Below, piece by piece: positions 58,990 to 64,000 of a stretch of DNA of 64,000 bases; the first letter of the stretch is position 1; the number at the start of each line of letters is the position of its first letter. The DNA comes from Hyphomicrobiales bacterium (GTDB taxonomy: Bacteria > Pseudomonadota > Alphaproteobacteria > Rhizobiales > Xanthobacteraceae), in the NCBI GenBank assembly GCA_009377755.1, contig WHTM01000003.1:1-64000 (forward strand), given 5' to 3'. Under the pieces are notes generated by a model. It did not search any database. It saw nothing but the letters and a program-made list of their open reading frames with translations, and was not told the origin of the DNA. Position numbers and translations under genes: made by a program.

Positions 58990-59281
58990 ATGCGCAGGCT
59001 CATTCTGACAATGCAGGTGACGCTGGACGGATTCGTCGGCGGCCCGAACGGCGAGGTCGACTGGGCCTTTCCGGGCTTCGATGCCGAATTCGTGGAATGG
59101 CAGGTCGCCAAGCGGCCTGCGGCTTTTCCCGGAGCTTGCCAAGCCGATCCGCTTTAAGCTCGCGGAAGCGAAGATTCTCGAGACCGGCATGGTCGCCAAC
59201 GTTTTCCAGCCGGCGTTATCGAAGGATTGGGCAAGGCCACAACAGACTCGCCGTGCTGCTGACGTCGACGTAGACTATTGA
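58990..59281 (+). pseudogene. RibD_C/dihydrofolate-reductase-like gene with internal deletion
   Basis: The 5' frame (58990-59157) reads MRRLILTMQVTLDGFVGGPNGEVDWAFPGFD, the standard start of this family. The 3' part, in another frame, reads LFPELAKPIRFKLAEAKILETGMVANVFQP, the family's usual end. Full proteins are about 180-200 aa, so roughly the middle 100 residues are gone. The deletion joins the two parts out of frame. Clearly a relic. Confidence 0.7.
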
Positions 59282-59305
59282 GACGCACAACGAGGCTTCA
59301 CAATC

Positions 59306-59665
59306 ATGACAGGCGTGCAAACACTAGCCGGTGGCTGCCATTGCGGCGCGGTGCGGTATGAAGCGGAGGCCGATCTCGGACAGACGATGGCCTGCAACTG
59401 CTCGCATTGCGAGAAGAAAGGCTTTATCCTGACGTTCACGCCGGTCGAAAAATTCCGCCTGTTGGCGGGCGAGGAGAAGCTGGCCGAGTATCGCTTCAAC
59501 AAGCACGCGATTACCCATCGATTTTGCACCGCATGCGGCGTTCAGGCCTTCGCTATCGGCGTGGCTCCTGACGGCAAGCCGATGGCGGCGATCAATGTGC
59601 GGTGCGTCGACGGCGTCGATCTCGCCGCGCTCAAGCCGCAGAAATTCGACGGCCGAAGCCTTTAG
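59306..59665 (+). CDS. GFA-family (formaldehyde-activating-like) zinc protein
   Basis: 119 aa with the conserved cysteines GGCHCGAVRYEAEA, CNCSHCEKKG and HRFCTACGVQAF, which form two zinc sites in the Gfa fold. Most members have no proven formaldehyde role; a thiol-adduct function is usual speculation. Its stop overlaps that of the convergent TRAP permease gene by four bases. Confidence 0.88.
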   Translation: MTGVQTLAGGCHCGAVRYEAEADLGQTMACNCSHCEKKGFILTFTPVEKFRLLAGEEKLAEYRFNKHAITHRFCTACGVQAFAIGVAPDGKPMAAINVRCVDGVDLAALKPQKFDGRSL

Positions 59666-61657
59666 CCGGCTAGCTTGCGCCGCACGCGCAGCACGCTTCC
59701 CCAGGGCATGACGCCGATGACGGCGAGCGCGATGCCGATCAGCGGCGGATAGATTCCTGGCCCGATCAGCAGCAATCCGCCCGCTCCGGCGGCAATGCGC
59801 TGCAGCGAGCCGAGGGGCGTCAGGGCATATCCGCGGATGCCGCAAGCGATCAGAATCGCACCGACCAACGCGGTGCCGATCGCCCAGGCGACCTGTGCGG
59901 CGGAGCCTTGCAGCAGCAGGCCGGGGCTGAGAACGAAGGCGAACGGGATGATGAAGGCGGCGATGCCGAGCTTCACCGCTTCCCAGCCGGTCTCCCAAAG
60001 CTTGCTGCCGGAAATCGACATGGCAACGAACACCGCGATGCAGAGCGGCGGCGTGAAGAACGACGCCAGGCCCCAATAGACGACAAACAGGTGCGCCGCC
60101 ATCTCGGACACGCCGAGCTGGATCAGCGCCGGTGCCATCAGAGTCGCCAGCGTGACGTAGACCGGGATCGAATCCAGCCCCATGCCGAGCACGAAGCTCG
60201 CGAGCCCGACCAGGACCAGCGTCATGATCAGATTGCCGCCCGACAGATCGAGGATGAAGGTCGAAATCTTGATACCGACGCCGCTCAGTTCCACCGCGCC
60301 GATCATGATGCCGACGAATCCGGTGATCGCCGCGACGGCCGCTCAGTTCCACCGCGCCGATCATGATGCCGACGAATCCGGTGATCGCCGCGACGGTGAT
60401 CCAGCTGCGGACGGCACGGTCGCAGGCGAGGGCGAAATTGCTCGGCATCAGCCAGTCGCTGCGGTCACGCGACAGGAAGCTCGCGCCGATCGCGAACGGC
60501 AGCGTGAGCACGCCGGCCATCCCCGGCGGGTAGGCCTTGACGATCAGGAAGTAGATCAGCGCCGCGATCGGGATAAAATAGAACCAGCCCTCGCGGAATA
60601 CCGGCCCGAGCTTCGGCAGCTCCGATCGCGCGAGCGGCTCGACGCCGTCGCGGTGCGCCTGCAGGTGAACCGAGACGAACACGATCAGGAAATACAGCGC
60701 CGCCGGGATGAACGCTGCGACGGCAATCTGCGCGTAAGGGACCTGGATCCATTCGGCCATGACGAAGGCGATCGCGCCCATCACCGGCGGCAAAATCTGG
60801 CCGCCGGTGGAAGCGACCGCCTCGACAGCGCCGGCGAAGGCCGGGCGATAGCCGATCTGCTTCATCAGCGGAATCGTGAATACGCCGGAGGTCGCGACGT
60901 TGGCTGACGGCGAGCCCGAGATCGAACCAAACATGGCGCTCGACACGACCGCCGCCTTGGCCGGGCCGCCGCGCGACCAGCCGGTCAGCGCCAGTGCGAT
61001 TCGGATGAACCACTTGCCCGCGCCGCTCGCCTCCATCACTGCGCCGAACAGCACGAAGATGATGACGATGTTGGTCGCGACATTGAGTGGCAGGCCGAAG
61101 ATGCCGGACTCGCCGACATAGGCGGCATAGAGCAACCGGTCGGGCTCGTAACCGCGGCCATAGAGAACGCCCGGCAGCACGTTCTGAAACACCGTTCCCA
61201 GGACAAGGGCCGTCACCAGGATCGGCAGGGTGATCCCGGTCGTGCGCCGAACGGCCTCGATCAGCGGCAGGCAGATCAACAGAGCGAGCACCAGCCCCCG
61301 CGTGTCGAGAAAGCCGAACATACTGTAGTCGAGCACGTTCTGGTGAAATACGACGACATAGCCAAGGCTGATCCAGGTGCACGCGATGAGCGCTCCGTCG
61401 AAGATCGTGGGGCGCCGGAAGGATCTATTGAGATCGCGAGAGACCCCATGCGTGCCGTAGGCCGGCACCAGGACGAAGATCACAGTGAGGGCGCAGGCCA
61501 GACTGATCGCGCCATGCACCTGTTCGGGCATGAAGAAGCCCGCCATGGCGGCGAGATTGCCGACGATGATGATGTGATAGATGATGATGGCAGCGGCGGT
61601 CCAGCCGAATACCGATGCTCGCCGCGCGGGCCGATCCGTCGTCGCCGCCATGGTCAT
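59662..61657 (-). pseudogene. TAXI-type TRAP fused permease broken by a 58-bp tandem duplication
   Basis: A fused small-plus-large TRAP permease (4TM/12TM type). The N-terminal frame from ATG 61657 covers VFGWTAAAIIIYHIIIVGNLAAM, GFLDTRGLVLALLICLPLIEA, SGSPSANVATSGVFTIPLMK and ASTGGQILPPVMGAIAFVMAE. At FVGIMIGAVELSG an exact 58-bp duplication (60281-60338, 60339-60396) shifts the frame; the remaining helices (VGIKISTFILDLSGG...LVGLASFVLGMGLDSIPVYV) read correctly from 60306 to 59662. Removing one copy gives 645 aa, normal for the family. It follows its receptor gene (61827-62825) on the same strand. Confidence 0.9.
60281..60396. repeat. Exact 58-bp tandem duplication in the TRAP permease gene
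   Basis: Two identical 58-bp units beginning CCGCTCAGTTCCACCGCGCC, head to tail. 58 is not a multiple of three, so the permease frame is broken. Confidence 0.95.
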
Positions 61658-61699
61658 TGATCGCTCAACGCGCAATGCTGCCGCCTGATGAAACGAATC

Positions 61700-61771
61700 C
61701 ATAACCCCGGATTTTCCGTATTCCGACAGCCGGGGTTATGGATTCCGGACAGCCGCTTCGCGGCTTCCGGA
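61700..61771. repeat. Double hairpin between TRAP permease and receptor genes
   Basis: CATAACCCCGG opposite CCGGGGTTATG, then CCGGACAGCCGCTTCGCGGCTTCCGG as a second stem. A typical dispersed intergenic palindrome. It separates the TAXI receptor from its permease and could lower permease expression relative to the receptor. Confidence 0.65.
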
Positions 61772-61826
61772 ATGACTGCGGTGGGCTTTTCCGCAGATCA
61801 TGGGACGGCAGCACCGTTTAATCTGC

Positions 61827-62825
61827 CTAGCTCTTCAGCCCCGCTTGCTCCTTCTCCATCTCCGGAGTCCACAACTTCTTTTCCTTGAAGTAGCGGACGG
61901 CGCCCGGATGGAAGGGAATCTTCGGATCGTTCAGCGTCTCCTTCAGCGTCCATTGCTTGGCGACGCCGTGAAAGTTGTGAAACTCGCCGATGTTGTCGAA
62001 CAGTGTCTTGGTCACCTTGTAACCGGTGTCCTCGGACAGCCGCGAGGCCGCGACCATGTAGCTCGGCAGCGAGAACACGTTCACGGCATTGTCCTGCCCG
62101 GGATAGGTCTTGGCCGGCAGCTTGCTGAGCGCCAGCGACTTCGGCAGCAACGCCAGCATCTCCTTCATCTTGTCGTCGGGGATTTCGAGGAACTTGATTT
62201 TTCCGTCCCGGCCCAGCGACTGCAGATAGCTCGCGCCGGCGCTGCCCGGGATGACGACCGCATCAACGGTGTCGCCCTTGATCGCGTTCACCGCTTCGCC
62301 GGTGTTGGTGGTGGAGACGACCTTCACCTTGCTGGGATCGATTTTGTAGACCTTGAACAGCGCCTCGGTGATCAGCCCTACCTCCGGCAGCGCCGGGCGC
62401 CTGCCGATGATGGTCCTGCCGACCAGGTCCTCCGGCTTCTCGATGCCTGAGCCGACACGCACGATGATCTGGCGGAAGCTCGGCGCGCCCTGCGCGAACA
62501 GCGTGACGCCAATCTTCTGCTTGAAGGGCGCGACGCCGCGATACGCGTCATAGGCGGAGTAGGCGTTGCTGATCGCAAGGTCGACCTTGTCGGCGCCGAT
62601 GGCGAACATGTTGGCCGCCGAGCCGCCGACCGGCTCCGCCGTCGCGGCGATGCCGGCGTGCTTGGTTAGCAAGGTACTCAGGCCAACCGCGAGCGTATAG
62701 AAGATGCTGCCGGAGCTCGACGTTCCGACGCGCAAGGCGGTTTGCGCGGATGCGGAGCCACTGACAACGACGGCAGTCAGACAGGCAGCGGCGAGCATTG
62801 CGCTTAGGCGGGTCGCGCGGTTCAC
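61827..62825 (-). CDS. TAXI-family TRAP solute receptor
   Basis: 332 aa. Signal peptide NRATRLSAMLAAACLTAVVV...SASAQ, then LRVGTSSSGSIFYTLAVGLSTLLTKHAG, VGGSAANMFAIGADKVDLAISNAYSAYDAYRG and IIVRVGSGIEKPEDLVGRTIIGRRPALPEVGLITEALF, the TAXI pattern. GTG 62825 has GGAGG seven bases upstream. It should deliver its ligand to the fused TRAP permease downstream (now frameshifted). Ligands of TAXI receptors are mostly unknown; glutamate-like and aromatic acids are reported for some. Confidence 0.9.
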   Translation of the reverse strand: MNRATRLSAMLAAACLTAVVVSGSASAQTALRVGTSSSGSIFYTLAVGLSTLLTKHAGIAATAEPVGGSAANMFAIGADKVDLAISNAYSAYDAYRGVAPFKQKIGVTLFAQGAPSFRQIIVRVGSGIEKPEDLVGRTIIGRRPALPEVGLITEALFKVYKIDPSKVKVVSTTNTGEAVNAIKGDTVDAVVIPGSAGASYLQSLGRDGKIKFLEIPDDKMKEMLALLPKSLALSKLPAKTYPGQDNAVNVFSLPSYMVAASRLSEDTGYKVTKTLFDNIGEFHNFHGVAKQWTLKETLNDPKIPFHPGAVRYFKEKKLWTPEMEKEQAGLKS

Positions 62826-62950
62826 GATTGTTCCTCCCGGTCTTGCTTTCAATGCGAACATAGCCCTCTCGGTGGGGCAAGTCTTGCAGCAAACCAGCAC
62901 CGATTTCATAGGGGAACGCGGCCGCGCTTGTAGCCAATTGTCGCAGCTTG

Positions 62951-63026
62951 TAGGGCGGATTAAGCGAAGCCGCAATCCGCCATCCTCTCGACGAGCGGCG
63001 GGTTATGCCTTCGGCTAACCCGCCCC
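62951..63026. repeat. Dispersed double palindrome (GGCGGATTA / AATCCGCC type)
   Basis: GGCGGATT-AAGCGAAGCCGC-AATCCGCC is followed by GCGGGTTA-TGCCTTCGGC-TAACCCGC. This is a common intergenic repeat form in many proteobacteria. It lies between the LigJ-like gene and the TAXI receptor gene. Confidence 0.7.
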
Positions 63027-63041
63027 ACGAACTGCGTGCGC

Positions 63042-64000
63042 CTACGCCGCCTGTTTGGTAATCTGCTGCTTCAGCCGCCGATACACCTTGAACGCGTTGC
63101 CCTCAAAAATCTTCGCCTTTTCGGCGTCGGAGAGTGACGTCTTGTCGACGTAGCGCTTGGTGTCGTCGAAGCCGAAGCCGGTCCTGGGGTCGTTGCCCTT
63201 CACCGCGCCGACCATTTCGGAAGCGAACAGGATGTTGTCGACCGGCACCACTTTGGTCAGCAGGTCGATGCCCGGCTGATGGTAGACGCAGGTGTCGAAA
63301 AAGATGTTGTTAGCCATGATCTGGTCGAGCTCGGGCCGGTTGTTGTTGAGCGCGATCCCGCGGAAGCGGCCCCAGTGGAATGGCACCGCGCCGCCGCCAT
63401 GCGGGATGATGAATTTCAACGCCGGGAAATCCTTGAACAGGTCCGACAGGATGACCTGCATGAACACCATGGTGTCGGCGTTGAGATAGTAGGAGCCGGT
63501 GGTGTGTTGCGCGGGATTGCAGCAGCCCGAGACATGGATCATCGCCGGCACGTCGAGTTCGACCATCTTCTCGTAGAGGGGATACCACGACTTGTCGGTC
63601 ATCGGCGGGGAGTTGTAGTAGCCGCCGGACGGATCGGGATTCAGGTTGCAGCCGACGAAGCCCATCCTCACGCAGCGCTCGAGCTCGGCGGCCGAGTTCT
63701 TCGGCGGCACGCCTTGCGACTGCGGAAGCTGGCAGACGCCAATGAAGTTCTTCGGATAGAGCGAGACCACGCGGGCGATCAGGTCGTTGCAGATCTGCGA
63801 CCATTCCACGCTCACGCTCTCGTCGCCGACGTGGTGCCCCATACCGGAGGCCCGCGGCGAGAAGATCGTGAGGTCGGTGCCGCGCTCGCGCTGCAGCTTG
63901 AGTTGGTTCTGCTCGATGCTCTCCCTGATCTCGTCGTCGCTCATCGTCAGCGCGGCTCGCGGCGGCATCGCCGACTTGTCCTTGGCGTTGGCGGCGGCGG
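63042..64000 (-). CDS. LigJ-like 4-oxalomesaconate hydratase / amidohydrolase-2 family, 5' end beyond the window
   Basis: At least 308 aa and open to the window edge, so the true start lies outside. The amidohydrolase-2 barrel shows LTIFSPRASGMGHHVGD, VGCNLNPDPSGGYYNSPPMTDKSWYPLYEKMVELDVPAMIHVSG, and FIIPHGGGAVPFHWGRFRG, a stretch I associate with 4-oxalomesaconate hydratase (LigJ) of the protocatechuate 4,5-cleavage path. The related gamma-resorcylate/ACMSD-type decarboxylases are an alternative. It would act three steps after a LigAB-type dioxygenase such as that at 10.1-11.2 kb. It heads toward the TAXI-TRAP genes on the same strand. Confidence 0.82.
   Translation of the reverse strand, partial: AAANAKDKSAMPPRAALTMSDDEIRESIEQNQLKLQRERGTDLTIFSPRASGMGHHVGDESVSVEWSQICNDLIARVVSLYPKNFIGVCQLPQSQGVPPKNSAAELERCVRMGFVGCNLNPDPSGGYYNSPPMTDKSWYPLYEKMVELDVPAMIHVSGCCNPAQHTTGSYYLNADTMVFMQVILSDLFKDFPALKFIIPHGGGAVPFHWGRFRGIALNNNRPELDQIMANNIFFDTCVYHQPGIDLLTKVVPVDNILFASEMVGAVKGNDPRTGFGFDDTKRYVDKTSLSDAEKAKIFEGNAFKVYRRLKQQITKQAA

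Noticed and set aside
59306-59665. Formaldehyde detoxification gene by name
   Set aside because: Only the general GFA zinc-cysteine pattern is seen; no glutathione-formaldehyde pathway genes are nearby.
184-63026. CRISPR array or attachment sites among the repeats
   Set aside because: The repeats are dispersed palindromes without regular spacers, and no cas, integrase or tRNA gene is near any of them.

Overview
The window is GC-rich (mid-60s percent by eye), tightly packed DNA from an alphaproteobacterium. The gene repertoire (Bug/TctC receptors, IclR regulator, LigAB-like dioxygenase, UbiD, Rieske oxygenase, solitary CoxL-like protein) and the many dispersed intergenic palindromes point to a Bradyrhizobium/Xanthobacteraceae-like soil organism. 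This is inference from style; there is no rRNA or other marker gene. I see no tRNA, rRNA, CRISPR array, integrase or transposase.

Layout. 0.3-5.7 kb (minus): two paralogous TctA-TctB fused permeases and one Bug receptor, divergent from a ThDP decarboxylase-like enzyme (6.0-7.8 kb). 7.9-14.6 kb (minus): a probable aromatic-catabolism operon: zinc alcohol dehydrogenase, orphan Bug, 3-hydroxyisobutyrate-dehydrogenase-like enzyme, LigB/LigA-like extradiol dioxygenase, alpha/beta hydrolase with Ala at the nucleophile site, luciferase-like flavin oxidoreductase. 14.9-24 kb: degenerate DegP-like protein, second dehydrogenase with IclR regulator, leaderless substrate-binding-fold protein, two MetE-like proteins, SDR, acyl-CoA dehydrogenase coupled to a truncated class II aldolase. 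24-31.5 kb: the two halves of a split ThDP enzyme about 5 kb apart, MFS exporter, hydrolase, ABC exporter, third Bug. 31.5-35.9 kb: NitT/TauT-type ABC importer with UbiD decarboxylase. 36-47 kb: solitary molybdenum hydroxylase, AhpD-like protein, third MetE-like protein beside a DctQMP TRAP system, type I extradiol dioxygenase with a reductase, fourth MetE-like protein. 48.7-55.3 kb: a secreted one-heme beta-propeller protein with two membrane proteins, a small periplasmic protein, an exported amidohydrolase and an FrsA-like hydrolase. 55.5-64 kb: SDR, Rieske oxygenase, small stress/VOC-type genes, TAXI-TRAP transporter, LigJ-like hydratase running off the end.

How it fits together: the window combines seven solute-receptor-type proteins and several permeases with ring-cleaving, decarboxylating, hydroxylating and C-C lyase enzymes. 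It reads as an island for uptake and breakdown of aromatic or organic acids, with four core MetE-like zinc methyltransferase homologues as an unexplained recurring theme.

Two features of the DNA stand out. Several reading frames are broken by very young lesions: exact tandem duplications of 29, 37 and 58 bp, a 1-bp insertion and an in-frame TAG, plus an intergenic 18-bp duplication. Removing each duplication restores a full-length protein, so these are either recent mutations or assembly errors. Second, intergenic gaps are seeded with palindromic repeat families, two of which supply the stop codons of five genes.
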